Positions 1 through 9,437 of a stretch of DNA of 64,000 nucleotides are shown in pieces; the first letter of the stretch is position 1, and the number at the start of each line of letters is the position of its first letter. Location of the stretch: positions 612,480-676,479 of the forward strand of contig UBMI01000009.1 of NCBI GenBank assembly GCA_900466475.1. Reading direction: 5' to 3'. The stretch comes from Hyphomicrobiales bacterium. Its GTDB lineage: Bacteria > Pseudomonadota > Alphaproteobacteria > Rhizobiales > Rhizobiaceae. Below the pieces are notes generated by a model. The model ran no database searches and was not told the DNA's origin. It was given only the letters and a program-made list of their open reading frames with translations. Both the position numbers and the translations under genes were made by a program.

Positions 1-306
1 CGATTTCAGATAGGCAAGCCAGGCGGCCATGACGAGATAGTCGGCGGCAAGCTCGATGCGAATCCGCCGCGCGCTTTCGACGAACTGAAGATATTGCTCG
101 GCAAGGGCCAGAACCGAAATGCGCGACAGGTCGACCTTCTGGTTGCGGGCAAGATAGAGCAAGAGGTCGAGCGGGCCTTCGAAGCCGGCGACATCGATCA
201 CCAATGCCGGCTCGTGGGTGGCGCGTTCCGAACCGTTCTCCTGCCACAGCTTGTCCATCGGCGTTGACGCCGCCTGGGACCGCTCCGTGCCCTTGATCGT
301 GTTCAC
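1..306 (-). CDS. scpA: Segregation and condensation protein A (N-terminal part, cut by window edge)
   Basis: ScpA is the kleisin-like partner of SMC and ScpB in the bacterial condensin complex that compacts and segregates chromosomes. The 102 visible residues include the family's conserved N-terminal stretch: the GFEGPLDLLLYLARNQKVDL segment, then ISVLALAEQYLQF and RIELAADYLVMAAWLAYLKS, where the window ends. The longest supported start is a GTG at 306 that follows a purine-rich stretch (GGAAAGGCAGG); an in-frame ATG at 258 is the alternative. It lies about 25 bp downstream of nagZ on the same strand, so the two are probably co-transcribed. In related rhizobia scpA is usually followed by scpB, which would lie outside the window. 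Confidence 0.9.
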   Translation of the reverse strand, partial: MNTIKGTERSQAASTPMDKLWQENGSERATHEPALVIDVAGFEGPLDLLLYLARNQKVDLSRISVLALAEQYLQFVESARRIRIELAADYLVMAAWLAYLKS

Positions 307-331
307 CCTACCCTGCCTTTCCGGCCTCTTC

Positions 332-1345
332 TCAAGCCGTCGCAAACATGGCGTCGAATTCCGCCCTTATCGTCGTCTCGTCTGCAGCATCGGCGGTCGG
401 GAAGCCATCCTCGACCAGCCGTGCCCGCTCGCGCGCAAGACCTGCCAGCGGCGGAACATTTGCCACGACCTGAAGCATCTCGTCCATATGGCCGTTGCAA
501 TGCAGCACGATATCGCAACCGCCCGCAATGATATTCGCCGCGCGCTCGCCGATCGTGCCCGAAAGCGCGTTCATCGAGCTATCGTCCGACAGGAGCAGCC
601 CCTTGAAGCCGATCTCGGTGCGGATGACCTCGTCGATCACCTTGCGGGATGTGGTTGCCGGATTATCCGGATCGATGGCAGTGAAGACGAGATGGCAGGT
701 CATGGCCATCAACTCATCCTTCATCGCGATGAAGGGTGGGAAGTCGTGAACTTGCAGTTCTTCGCGCGATACGGCGACGACCGGCAGTTCCAGATGCGAA
801 TCTGCAAAGCCGCGCCCGTGGCCTGGCATGTGCTTCATGACCGGCAGCAAACCACCGGCTTTCAGTCCCTCGGAAGCAGCCCGGCCCATCTCCGTGACGG
901 TAACAGGATCGCCGCCATAGGCCCTGTTGCCGATAACATTGCTGCTGCCTTCGACGGGCACGTCGAGCACCGGCAGGCAATCGACATTGATCCCGAATTT
1001 CTGGAGATCAAAAGCATGCAGACGCGACATAAGCCAGGCGGCGCGCAGGCCAAGCGCACGGTCGCGGCGATAGAGATCGCCAAGCGCCTGCCCCGGTGGA
1101 TAGTGCTGCAGGATCGGCGGGCGGATGCGCTGGACGCGACCGCCCTCCTGATCAATGAGCACGGGCGCATGCCAGCCGACGCAATCGCGCAGCTCGGCAA
1201 CAAGATCGCTGATCTGCTGGGCTTCGGAAATGTTTCGTCCGAAAAGGATAAAGCCCCACGGGCGCTCTGCCCTATAGAAGGCCTTCTCTTCGTCGGTCAG
1301 CTTGAGGCCGCTGCAGCCAAGGATCATTGCTTTTGATTCGGTCAT
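332..1345 (-). CDS. nagZ: Beta-N-acetylhexosaminidase (GH3 family)
   Basis: Glycoside hydrolase family 3 enzyme that removes N-acetylglucosamine from muropeptide fragments during peptidoglycan recycling in the cytoplasm. The 337-residue product carries the GH3 signature KHMPGHGRG at about residues 171-179, containing the substrate-binding Lys-His and the mobile-loop His of NagZ enzymes, preceded by LIDQEGGRVQR at about 63-73 and followed by LLLSDDSSM, which holds the nucleophile Asp. The start is the ATG giving MTESKAMILG; an upstream ATG in frame would add 35 residues that do not resemble the family. It sits between the SPOR-domain gene and scpA, an arrangement that fits cell-envelope and division functions. 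A terminator-like hairpin separates it from the SPOR gene. Confidence 0.93.
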   Translation of the reverse strand: MTESKAMILGCSGLKLTDEEKAFYRAERPWGFILFGRNISEAQQISDLVAELRDCVGWHAPVLIDQEGGRVQRIRPPILQHYPPGQALGDLYRRDRALGLRAAWLMSRLHAFDLQKFGINVDCLPVLDVPVEGSSNVIGNRAYGGDPVTVTEMGRAASEGLKAGGLLPVMKHMPGHGRGFADSHLELPVVAVSREELQVHDFPPFIAMKDELMAMTCHLVFTAIDPDNPATTSRKVIDEVIRTEIGFKGLLLSDDSSMNALSGTIGERAANIIAGGCDIVLHCNGHMDEMLQVVANVPPLAGLARERARLVEDGFPTADAADETTIRAEFDAMFATA

Positions 1346-1402
1346 ACCCGAATCATAAGGGTCGCCCGGCGAATTGCGAGCGAGGTCAAGCGCGATCCCA
1401 CA

Positions 1403-1431
1403 AAAAAGAACGGCGGGACAAGCCCGCCGTT
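1403..1431 (-). terminator. Rho-independent terminator of the SPOR-domain gene
   Basis: On the minus strand AACGGCGGG and CCCGCCGTT pair around a CTTGT loop and are followed by CTTTTTTG. It lies just past the stop of the SPOR-domain gene and upstream of nagZ. Confidence 0.8.
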
Positions 1432-1453
1432 GCGATAGAGGAAGCCACAAAGC

Positions 1454-4400
1454 CTACTTAGAGATCAAGCAGCTTCCGCCGGCTGAGCGATACTGCTCGC
1501 AAAGAGCGGCGGCCTCGTCCTTCGAGCCGGCCGGGATGCGGACGCGGTAGAACGTGCCCTTGCCGGCGATATCCGCCTTGCGGATTTCGTAAGCGCGGCC
1601 ACTAAGCACGCCTGCGAACTTCTTCGACAGGCTGGCATAGGACTTCTTTGCTTCATCTTCTGACGGCAGCGATGCGATCTGGATGCCGTAGCCGCCGCTT
1701 GCAGCGGCCGGAGCCTGCTGTGCCGGCTGGGTAGTGGACGCTGCCGGTGCAGAAGCGACCTGCGTCGGTTTCTGCTGGGCCGTCGGGCGGACATTGCCGT
1801 TTTCGGTTACCGTGCCGACGACATTGACCGGCTGTTCGGCCGGGCGGGCCGTCGGGACAGGCGCCGTATCGGTCGTCGCAGCGGAGGCTGTATCGGTGAT
1901 CGGTGTGGTCTTGACTGCACGAACCGGCGGGTCGACCTGATTTGCGTTTGCGGCGTTCACCTCAGCCATCTTGGCGGTGGTCTGGGCCGGCTGGGCTGCA
2001 GGCGCTGCTCCGACAGGCGGAATGGCGGCGGATGCAACCTGATTGCCGGCGCTGGCCGGGAAGCTTGCAGCAGACGGCGTCGCGGCCGGCTGGGCTGCAG
2101 GCGTTGCCGATGCGACTTCCTTTGCCGACGCGGATTGCTCGGCAGGTGCCGGCTCTTCGCGGGCAACGAGCGTGCCGTCCGGCTTGACGATCATCGTGCG
2201 GACCTTGCGTGGCGAAACGGATGGCGTCCCATTGTCATCGGCAGAGGAGGCATCCGCAGACGCGTTGTGGTCCGGCAGCAGGCGCGGATCCTGCGTCTCG
2301 CCGACGGCAGTCGGCAGGACCGAATCGCCCGTACCCTCGTCGTCATCGGGCGAAACTTCAGGCGTCAGCGTGCGCTGGACGACATCGACTGGCTGTTCGT
2401 CGGAGGAGACCAGAGCCTTCTGTTTCGGCTCTTCGGCAGCACCTGCAACACGGTCATAGACCGCCTTGTCCTGATTCGGCACGGTCTTGCCGCCCGGATT
2501 TTCCGGAACGACCTTCACAGGCTCCTTGTCAGCAGCGATGACCCGCGGCTCGCCGGAGCTGACGATGCTAAGGCCAGAGCCATTGGACACCCAGCTGTAG
2601 ATGCCGTAAGCGCCGCCAGCAAAAACGACCAGCATGGCCGCTGCGGCCAGAAGGCGGCGCATGGAGCGGGCGCGATTGAAATCCGCGGCCTGGCTTGCGG
2701 ATTGGATATGGACTTCGGAAACGCTCTCGCGGCGCTCGACGGGCTCACGCACGCTGCGGCGGAAATCCTCTTCCAGCGCGCGTTCGAAATCATCAAGACC
2801 GTCGGCGAACACAGTGCTTGCCGGCTTGGCTGCAGCTGCTGCCGTTGCGGCAGCGGCCGGAGGCGCCCAGGCGGGTGCAGCCTGCGGCTTCTCCTGCCGC
2901 TTGGCGGGCTCGAAGAAGCTTGCAATCTCGGCATCGAGATCGAAATCGAAGTCGGCGGTTTTGGCGACCGGTTCCGGATGCTCGACCGGCGGCAGCGTCG
3001 GGACATGCATGTCCTCGACCGTCTCGGGACGATCCTCCGGGTCGGAGATCATCGAGGGATCGAAAGGCAGATCGTCGGTGGGTTCGCTTGCGGGCACCGG
3101 CCTGCTGTAGCTCACCGGAACTGGCTGCGGCTCAGGCACGAAAACCGGTGCGGGTTGCGGCTGAGGACGCGGCGCAGGCTGTGCCGCGACCACCGGAGCT
3201 GCACGTACCGGCTCGGGCTTCGGCTGCGGAGCCTGTGGTTCGGAAAAATCGAGATCGGCGAGCTCAAGCTCTATGCCGGCAAGATCCAGCTCGAAATCAT
3301 GGCCGGCAAAAGGATCTTCGGTGTCCAGTTCCGGCTGGCGTGCGACGACCGGCGCGGGTGCGATAGGCGTCGAAATCGGCTCCACCGGCTCCCGAACGAC
3401 CGGTTTCGGTGCTTCGGGCTGGCGAAGTACAGGCGTCGCACGGCTCATCGGCACGGGCGCGATCACTGTCGGTTGCGCAGGTGCACGAGCAACGGGCGCT
3501 TCGAAGACGGGGGCTTGGAAGACAGGTGCTTCGAAGACGGGAGCGTCAAACGTGGGCGCCTGGAAAACAGGCGCGGCAGGAGCCGGGACCGGCGACAGCT
3601 CGGCAACGGGTTCAGGTGCCGCGGCAACAGGTTCTGATGCGACGGAGCCAGCAGCGCGCTGCGGCACCGGATAACGGGAGACATCCGCCAGGAGATCGTC
3701 GAGATCGAAGGCATTCGCATCGAAAGTTTCCGACAGCGCTTCCGTCAGCGCCGCGTCGGGATGAACATCGCCTTCGGCCGTAGCGGCGATCAGGTCAAAA
3801 CCGGCATTGTCAGGCTCGGCCGGCTCTTCGAAGGCAGCAGCCTCTTCGAACCTTGCGACAGGCTCTTCAGGAAGGGCAACTTCTTCGTGGCGGTCGATCT
3901 CGGCCGGGAAACCGAAGGAGGCCGCAACCGGCTCGAAATCTGCCGCTTCAACCATGGCGACCGGCAGAGGCTCGTCAGCCACTTGAGGCGCAACCACTTC
4001 GGGTTCGACAAGCACTTCCGGCTCAGCAACAAATTCCGGCTCGGCAGTGAAGGCTTCGACGGGAGCCTGAGCCGGCTCAAGAACGGATGAATCGACGACT
4101 GGTGCCTCGACGACCGGCTCGGAAAGAACCGGCTCTTCGCGACGTGGGGCGTGAAAATTGGCGAGCGGCAGACGGATGCTGGCGGCCGACCATTGCGGCG
4201 CCTTGGCCGGCGGTTGAACGACCGGAGCAGCAGGAAGAGCGTTGCCGATCGAAAGCTCAAGTTCTTCGATCAGATCGCGGGCGCCACCATAGGCCGTGAA
4301 GGTGACCGGCGGCTCCGGGGGAACGGCGACAGGCTTCGAAGGCGCGGGAGCCCAGTCGGTGGCGACGGGTGCTTCCCATTCGGCTGCAACCGGCTCGGGC

Positions 4401-4798
4401 GCCTCCACTTCGGGGGCCACAGCAACGCTCTCTGGAAATTCAGGCTCAACGGCAGGCGTCTCGAAACCGGACATAACCGAGGGGGCGAGCTCTTCGCCAA
4501 TCGAAGGCACATCTTCCTGGACCGGCTCGACATAATCGTAAGTCTCAGCTGCCTGAGCGATCGGCTCCGTCGGATGATCGAGATCGGCCAAAGGACGTGG
4601 CGCATCATAGCGCTCGAACTCACGGAGAAGCTCGTCCTCGAGATTGAGAGCCGGCTCCTGCCGTGTGGGTTCGCTTACGGTATTGGCCGCGACACGAGGT
4701 TCAAAGCCAACAATACGAGCGAGTTCTGCCAACGGATCGCCGTCGGCAAACATATCGTCTTTACCACGCGTGTCATACGCAAGTCGTTTATCAGCCAT
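1454..4798 (-). CDS. Large SPOR-domain cell-envelope protein
   Basis: A 1114-residue single-span membrane protein ending in a SPOR domain (about residues 1035-1114, starting GGYGIQIASLPSEDEAK), a fold that binds glycan strands lacking stem peptides at division septa. About 710 cytoplasmic N-terminal residues are acidic and extremely rich in Pro, Glu, Val and Ala (repeats such as PVFEAPVFQAP), then a basic segment and a transmembrane helix (LLAAAAMLVVFAGGAYGIYSWV, about 713-735), then a low-complexity Ala/Pro/Thr linker in the periplasm. The start chosen gives MADKRLAYD; an ATG two codons upstream (4804) has a somewhat better purine-rich leader (GAGTGGG). It lies about 60 bp downstream of argS. 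The topology and C-terminus argue for a septal or division role; the disordered N-terminus makes any precise function unknown. Confidence 0.85.
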   Translation of the reverse strand: MADKRLAYDTRGKDDMFADGDPLAELARIVGFEPRVAANTVSEPTRQEPALNLEDELLREFERYDAPRPLADLDHPTEPIAQAAETYDYVEPVQEDVPSIGEELAPSVMSGFETPAVEPEFPESVAVAPEVEAPEPVAAEWEAPVATDWAPAPSKPVAVPPEPPVTFTAYGGARDLIEELELSIGNALPAAPVVQPPAKAPQWSAASIRLPLANFHAPRREEPVLSEPVVEAPVVDSSVLEPAQAPVEAFTAEPEFVAEPEVLVEPEVVAPQVADEPLPVAMVEAADFEPVAASFGFPAEIDRHEEVALPEEPVARFEEAAAFEEPAEPDNAGFDLIAATAEGDVHPDAALTEALSETFDANAFDLDDLLADVSRYPVPQRAAGSVASEPVAAAPEPVAELSPVPAPAAPVFQAPTFDAPVFEAPVFQAPVFEAPVARAPAQPTVIAPVPMSRATPVLRQPEAPKPVVREPVEPISTPIAPAPVVARQPELDTEDPFAGHDFELDLAGIELELADLDFSEPQAPQPKPEPVRAAPVVAAQPAPRPQPQPAPVFVPEPQPVPVSYSRPVPASEPTDDLPFDPSMISDPEDRPETVEDMHVPTLPPVEHPEPVAKTADFDFDLDAEIASFFEPAKRQEKPQAAPAWAPPAAAATAAAAAKPASTVFADGLDDFERALEEDFRRSVREPVERRESVSEVHIQSASQAADFNRARSMRRLLAAAAMLVVFAGGAYGIYSWVSNGSGLSIVSSGEPRVIAADKEPVKVVPENPGGKTVPNQDKAVYDRVAGAAEEPKQKALVSSDEQPVDVVQRTLTPEVSPDDDEGTGDSVLPTAVGETQDPRLLPDHNASADASSADDNGTPSVSPRKVRTMIVKPDGTLVAREEPAPAEQSASAKEVASATPAAQPAATPSAASFPASAGNQVASAAIPPVGAAPAAQPAQTTAKMAEVNAANANQVDPPVRAVKTTPITDTASAATTDTAPVPTARPAEQPVNVVGTVTENGNVRPTAQQKPTQVASAPAASTTQPAQQAPAAASGGYGIQIASLPSEDEAKKSYASLSKKFAGVLSGRAYEIRKADIAGKGTFYRVRIPAGSKDEAAALCEQYRSAGGSCLISK

Positions 4799-4859
4799 GC
4801 CCATCCCACTCAAAAACGCAAACACTCAAATGCCAGCGCATTGTGGGGAAATGGTGACG

Positions 4860-6617
4860 TTATCGCATTTCGTCCGGTGCGGCAGTGCCTGTAATGGCAA
4901 GTCCCGACTTCAAAACCGACGCGACGGCGTACACCAGCCCAAGTCTGGCAATACTTGATTCTCGGTTCTTATCGTTAACAAATCGTAATTCCGTCTGATC
5001 TTTACCTTTGTTCCAGTGGGCGTGGAAGGCGCTGGCAAGATCATAGAGGTAAAAAGCGATGCGATGCGGCTCCTGAGACTGGGCTGCACTTTCGACGATA
5101 CGCGGGAATTCTGCAGCCTTGGCAATCAGCTGCAATTCGGTGGAATCCGTAATGCCTGCAACGGATTGCGCCAAAAGCTCGGGTGTCGGGGCGAGATCAG
5201 GGAAGGCTTCCCTCGCCTGCCGGAAGACGGACATGCAGCGGGCATGCGCATACTGCACGTAAAAAACCGGATTATCTTTGGATTGCTCCGTTACTTTGGC
5301 AAAATCGAAGTCCAACGGCTCCGAATTCTTGCGGTAAAGCATCATGAAGCGAACCGAATCACGTCCGACTTCTTCAACGACATCGCGCAATGTGACAAAA
5401 TCGCCCGAACGCTTCGACATCTTAACCGGCTCACCATCGCGGTAGAGCTTGACGAGCTGGCAGAGCAGCACCGTCAGCTTCGCCTTACCGTCGGAGACGC
5501 CACGCGCAACCGCCTCGAGGCGCTTGACGTAGCCGCCATGGTCGGCGCCGAGCACATAGATCATCTCATCGAAGCCGCGGTCGAACTTGTTCTTGAAGTA
5601 GGCGACGTCGGCAGCGAAATAGGTATAGGAGCCGTCCGACTTGATCAGAGCACGATCGATATCGTCGCCGACTTCGGTCGAGCGGAAAAGCGTCTGCTCG
5701 CGGTCTTCCCAATCTTCGGGAAGCTGGCCCTTCGGCGGCGGCAGCGTGCCCTTGTAGACATAGCCCTTGAAGGTCAGGTCGTTGATGGCGGTGCGGATTG
5801 CTGCCGCGCCATTGGCATGCAGCGTGCGCTCCGAGAAGAAGATGTCATGATGGACGTTGAGCGCAGCCAGATCCTCGCGGATCATCACCATCATCATCTC
5901 GATGGCGCGATCCTTGACGATCGGCATCCATTGCTCTTCCGGCATGTTGTGCAAGCGCACGCCGTATTCGGCGGCGAGCGATTCTCCGACCGGGACCAGA
6001 TAGTCACCGGGATAAAGGCCGGACGGGATCTCGCCGATCTTCTCGCCAAGCGCCTCGCGGTAGCGCAGGAAAACAGAACGAGCCAGCACATCGATCTGCG
6101 AGCCGGCGTCGTTGATGTAATATTCCTTGACGACGTCATAGCCGGCAAAGGCAAGCAGATTTGCGAGCGCATCACCGACGACGGCGCCACGGCAATGGCC
6201 GACATGCATCGGGCCGGTCGGATTGGCCGAGACATATTCGACGTTGACCTTCTTGCCCTGCCCCAGTCCGGAGCGGCCGTAGCCTGTGCCCGACTGGATC
6301 ATCGAGGCAAGCAGGCGCTGCCAGTAGCCAACGGACAGCCTGATATTGATGAAGCCCGGACCGGCGACCGAAACCTCGGCAACGTCGGTGTCTTCCTGCA
6401 GCTTGGCAATGATGATTTCGGCAAGCGCACGCGGATTGGTGCCGAGCGGCTTGGCGAGCACCATGGCGGCGTTGGTCGCGACATCGCCGTGGGTCGCATC
6501 ACGCGGCGGCTCCACGGCAATGCGACCGAAATCGAGCTCGGATCGCTTTTCCTTGACCAGATCGAGCTGTTCAAGAGCGTTTTTAATCCTGGCTTCAAAA
6601 TCGGTAAAAAGGTTCAT
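4860..6617 (-). CDS. argS: Arginyl-tRNA synthetase
   Basis: Class I aminoacyl-tRNA synthetase charging tRNA-Arg. The 585-residue length is typical. Visible elements are the N-terminal Arg-tRNA synthetase additional domain, the HIGH-type motif [12 protein letters not shown] (HVGH at 138-141), the KMSKRSG loop near residue 400, and a C-terminal DALR-type anticodon-binding domain that ends with the conserved [22 protein letters not shown] tail. The ATG start at 6617 is supported by the [11 protein letters not shown] beginning. It is located between the dGTPase-like gene upstream and the SPOR-domain gene downstream, all on the minus strand with short gaps, suggesting one transcription unit. Confidence 0.97.
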   Translation of the reverse strand: MNLFTDFEARIKNALEQLDLVKEKRSELDFGRIAVEPPRDATHGDVATNAAMVLAKPLGTNPRALAEIIIAKLQEDTDVAEVSVAGPGFINIRLSVGYWQRLLASMIQSGTGYGRSGLGQGKKVNVEYVSANPTGPMHVGHCRGAVVGDALANLLAFAGYDVVKEYYINDAGSQIDVLARSVFLRYREALGEKIGEIPSGLYPGDYLVPVGESLAAEYGVRLHNMPEEQWMPIVKDRAIEMMMVMIREDLAALNVHHDIFFSERTLHANGAAAIRTAINDLTFKGYVYKGTLPPPKGQLPEDWEDREQTLFRSTEVGDDIDRALIKSDGSYTYFAADVAYFKNKFDRGFDEMIYVLGADHGGYVKRLEAVARGVSDGKAKLTVLLCQLVKLYRDGEPVKMSKRSGDFVTLRDVVEEVGRDSVRFMMLYRKNSEPLDFDFAKVTEQSKDNPVFYVQYAHARCMSVFRQAREAFPDLAPTPELLAQSVAGITDSTELQLIAKAAEFPRIVESAAQSQEPHRIAFYLYDLASAFHAHWNKGKDQTELRFVNDKNRESSIARLGLVYAVASVLKSGLAITGTAAPDEMR

Positions 6618-6679
6618 CGCACTCTTCCATGCACAGGCTGTGCCAACAGGTTTGCCGGCGGCTGCCGGGCGCCCGCTGC

Positions 6680-7897
6680 CTATCGCAAATCCGGAGTGTG
6701 GTCAAACAATCGCCTGTGGGCACTGATGGCATAGGTATCCGTCATGCCGGCCAGATAGTCCCCGACATGGCGGGCTTTCGGCGCGTCGGAAAGACCGGCG
6801 ATATGGTCGACCCAATAATGGCTCTGCATCTCCTTGGGATTGGCCATATAGGCACCGAAGAGATCCTTGACGATCTGAGCGGCACCGGCACGGATGCGCA
6901 TGATATCGGCGTTCCGGTAGATGCGCTTGAAGAGCATCGCCTTGATCTGCCTGTCGGTCTCGGCCATCTCATCTGAAAAAGTTGCCATCACGTGATCCGC
7001 ATTGCGGATATCGTCGGCGCTTTGCGGGTTGAGCTCTGTCAGGCGCTTCTGCGCTACGCCGATTACGTCCTCCACCATGCGTGTGATCTGGCGGCGCATG
7101 ATTTCATGCGTGAAGCGGCTCGGCTCCAGATGCGGGTAGCGCTCCCTTACCTCGGCCATCAGCCCGGCAAGGAACGGGATTTCCTCCAGCATCTCGAAAT
7201 TGAGATAACCCGAGCGCAGCCCGTCATCGATATCATGCGTATTGTAGGCAATATCGTCGGCGATCGCCGCCACCTGGGCTTCGAGGCTCGCGTAGGTCGC
7301 CAATTCCAGGTCGTGCAGTTCGCAATAGTCGAGAATCGGCTGCGGCACCGGCCCTCGCGTGCCGACACCATCGGCCGTCAGCAGCGGACCGTTGTGCTTG
7401 ACGAGACCCTCCAGGCTTTCCCATGTCAGGTTGATGCCATCGAAATCGGCATATCGTCGCTCGAGTTTCGTCACGATGCGCAAAGACTGGGCATTGTGAT
7501 CGAAGCCGCCATAGGGCAGCAATTCCTCGTGCAGCGCATCTTCTCCGGTATGACCAAAGGGCGTGTGTCCGAAGTCATGGACGAGCGCCACGCCCTCTGC
7601 GAGATCCTCGTCGACCTTGAGAGCGCGGGCAAGAGCGCGGGCGATCTGAGCCACCTCGATCGTATGCGTGAGGCGTGTTCGGTAGTGATCGCCATCCTGG
7701 GCGATGAAGACCTGCGTCTTGTGCTTCAGGCGGCGGAAGGCCGTCGTATGGACGATGCGATCGCGGTCACGCTGGAAATCGGACCGTGTCGGGCTGCCGC
7801 TCTCCGGATAGAGACGCCCGCGCGAATTCCATGGATCTGCCGCATAGACCGCCCGTTCGCCATAACCGAAACCCAATGCATGCCTGTCGAAGCTCAT
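6680..7897 (-). CDS. dgt: Deoxyguanosinetriphosphate triphosphohydrolase-like protein
   Basis: HD-domain dNTP triphosphohydrolase that splits dGTP or other dNTPs to deoxynucleoside and triphosphate, trimming dNTP pools. The 405-residue protein has the N-terminal [20 protein letters not shown] segment, the HD metal ligands (His78 in RLTHT, His107-Asp108 in [10 protein letters not shown]) and a further metal-ligand region around [17 protein letters not shown]. The length corresponds to the type-2 Dgt-like family common in alphaproteobacteria. The start ATG at 7897 faces the erpA-type gene across a divergent 220-bp region. It precedes argS by about 60 bp. The in vivo substrate preference is not deducible. 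Confidence 0.93.
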   Translation of the reverse strand: MSFDRHALGFGYGERAVYAADPWNSRGRLYPESGSPTRSDFQRDRDRIVHTTAFRRLKHKTQVFIAQDGDHYRTRLTHTIEVAQIARALARALKVDEDLAEGVALVHDFGHTPFGHTGEDALHEELLPYGGFDHNAQSLRIVTKLERRYADFDGINLTWESLEGLVKHNGPLLTADGVGTRGPVPQPILDYCELHDLELATYASLEAQVAAIADDIAYNTHDIDDGLRSGYLNFEMLEEIPFLAGLMAEVRERYPHLEPSRFTHEIMRRQITRMVEDVIGVAQKRLTELNPQSADDIRNADHVMATFSDEMAETDRQIKAMLFKRIYRNADIMRIRAGAAQIVKDLFGAYMANPKEMQSHYWVDHIAGLSDAPKARHVGDYLAGMTDTYAISAHRRLFDHTPDLR

Positions 7898-8055
7898 TCT
7901 TCACCGTCACTAACGCGTTGCGACCTTGCCCATTGACGCCGCTTTCCGCTCTTCATACCTATAGCTTACAGAAACGGCAAAGAGGCGCTTTGTCGACCGC
8001 TTCGCCAGATCCTGTCCTTTACGGAAGGATCATGATAAGTTTCTTTGATATCATG

Positions 8056-8072
8056 CGTTTGAATATCAAACG
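8056..8072. promoter_or_regulatory. Palindrome in the dgt/erpA divergent region
   Basis: CGTTTGA and TCAAACG are perfect inverted arms separated by ATA. The arm TTTGATAT at 8044-8051 also pairs with ATATCAAA at 8063-8070, so alternative overlapping inverted repeats exist. The site is 46 bp before the erpA start. It is operator-like; the binding protein is not identifiable. Confidence 0.4.
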
Positions 8073-8117
8073 TCCAAATTAGATTCTCTCCGGATCTTGA
8101 CCCCGGCAGGAGGAAAA

Positions 8118-8450
8118 ATGACTGAAGCGAATGTAACCCTTTCCGATGCCGCGGCAAAGCGTATTGCCGCTATCGTCGGCAGCGATCCCGGCAAGAGCGC
8201 GTTGCGCGTCTCCGTCGAAGGGGGCGGCTGTTCCGGCTTTTCCTACAAATTCGATCTCGTGGACGGCGCGGCTGATGACGACATTCTCGTCGAGAAGAAT
8301 GATGCCAAGGTATTGATTGACAGTCTCTCGCTCGTCTACATGGCCGGCTCCGAGATCGATTTCGTCGACAACCTGCTCGGCCAGTCCTTCCAGATCAAGA
8401 ACCCGAATGCGGTGGCAAGCTGCGGCTGCGGCACCAGCTTCGCAATCTGA
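8118..8450 (+). CDS. erpA: A-type iron-sulfur cluster carrier (HesB/IscA/ErpA family)
   Basis: Small scaffold/carrier that accepts Fe-S clusters and hands them to apo-proteins. The 110-residue protein contains the three family cysteines: one in the GGCSGF motif and two in the C-terminal SCGCGTSF motif. The start ATG is preceded by GGCAGGAGGAAAA, a strong ribosome binding site, and excludes seven extra upstream codons. No other isc or suf gene is nearby, so this is a standalone carrier; in alphaproteobacteria such a lone copy is usually annotated ErpA or insertion protein IscA. The divergent dgt promoter and a palindrome lie upstream, and a clear hairpin terminator follows. Confidence 0.9.
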   Translation: MTEANVTLSDAAAKRIAAIVGSDPGKSALRVSVEGGGCSGFSYKFDLVDGAADDDILVEKNDAKVLIDSLSLVYMAGSEIDFVDNLLGQSFQIKNPNAVASCGCGTSFAI

Positions 8451-8473
8451 TCCAAAACCGACTTTCCACGAAT

Positions 8474-8506
8474 AACCGGCCGAAGATTTTCTTCCGGCCG
8501 GTTTCC
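8474..8506 (+). terminator. Terminator after the Fe-S carrier gene
   Basis: AACCGGCCG and CGGCCGGTT form a perfect 9-bp stem extended by partial GAAGA/TCTTC pairing, followed by TTCC. It lies 24 bp after the stop codon. Confidence 0.7.
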
Positions 8507-8568
8507 TGTCTTGTCCGCCAACGTGGGAGCGCGATAAAAGAGCCGAAGCGAGTTAGCAGGATAAAGCC

Positions 8569-9360
8569 ATGAAGATAGCGACCTGGAACATCAACGGCGT
8601 CAAGGCACGTATCGACAACCTGACGCAATGGCTGAAGGATTCCAGTCCAGACATCGTCTGCCTGCAGGAAATCAAAACAATCGACGAAGGCTTCCCGCGG
8701 CTCGAAATCGAAGCGCTCGGCTATCATGTGGAAACACATGGGCAGAAGGGTTTCAACGGCGTTGCCATTCTTTCCAAGAGCACGCCTTCCGAAGTCAATC
8801 GCGGCCTGTCGGGCGATCCGCTCGACGAGCAAGCAAGATTCCTCGAAGCGGTCTTCTCGCTTCCCGGCAACAAGGTGGCACGTGTCTGCTGCCTATACCT
8901 GCCCAATGGCAATCCGCCGGAAACCGAAAAATATCCCTATAAACTCGCCTGGATGGAACGCCTGCAGAAGTTCGCGGCCGAGCGTCTGGAGTATGAGGAA
9001 ATTTTCATTCTGGCCGGGGATTACAATGTCATTCCCGAACCGCACGATTGCTTCGACCCGAAGGTCTGGGAAAGCGATGCACTCTTCCTGCCGCAGACGC
9101 GCCAAGCCTTCCGCCGGCTGGAAAATCTCGGTCTCGTCGATGCCGTACGTTCGGCAACCGACGCGACGGCGCTCTATTCCTTCTGGGACTACCAGGCCGG
9201 CGCCTGGCCCAAGAACAACGGCATTCGCATCGACCATCTCATGCTGTCACCGGAAGCTGCCGACTGCATGGTGTCAGCGGCGATCGAAAAGCATGTGCGC
9301 GCCTGGGAAAAGCCGTCCGACCACGTGCCCGTGGTGGCTTACTTCGATTTCGCTGCCTGA
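8569..9360 (+). CDS. xthA: Exodeoxyribonuclease III
   Basis: AP endonuclease/3'-5' exonuclease of base-excision repair. The 263-residue protein begins MKIATWNINGVKAR, with the metal-binding Asn and the NGVKAR motif, then LQEIK (catalytic Glu), GDYNVIPEPHD (Asp/Asn of the active site), RIDHLMLS and C-terminal SDHVPV with the catalytic Asp-His pair. The length and all EEP-family motifs match ExoIII. The start is preceded by a GCAGGATAAAGCC ribosome binding site. It stands alone between the Fe-S carrier and the convergent exoR gene. Confidence 0.96.
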   Translation: MKIATWNINGVKARIDNLTQWLKDSSPDIVCLQEIKTIDEGFPRLEIEALGYHVETHGQKGFNGVAILSKSTPSEVNRGLSGDPLDEQARFLEAVFSLPGNKVARVCCLYLPNGNPPETEKYPYKLAWMERLQKFAAERLEYEEIFILAGDYNVIPEPHDCFDPKVWESDALFLPQTRQAFRRLENLGLVDAVRSATDATALYSFWDYQAGAWPKNNGIRIDHLMLSPEAADCMVSAAIEKHVRAWEKPSDHVPVVAYFDFAA

Positions 9361-9437
9361 GATCTAAGGCATTTCCGTTTTCCGCGATTCCGGAACGCAA
9401 AACCGCTACGCACTTTTGCTGGAATTGCTCGAAAAAC

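Noticed and set aside
2135..3637. 500-codon plus-strand frame opposite the SPOR-domain gene
   Set aside because: Antisense of a low-complexity Pro/Glu/Val-rich coding stretch; no domain visible.
5016..6734. 572-codon plus-strand frame opposite argS
   Set aside because: Antisense shadow of argS; no motif or ribosome binding site.
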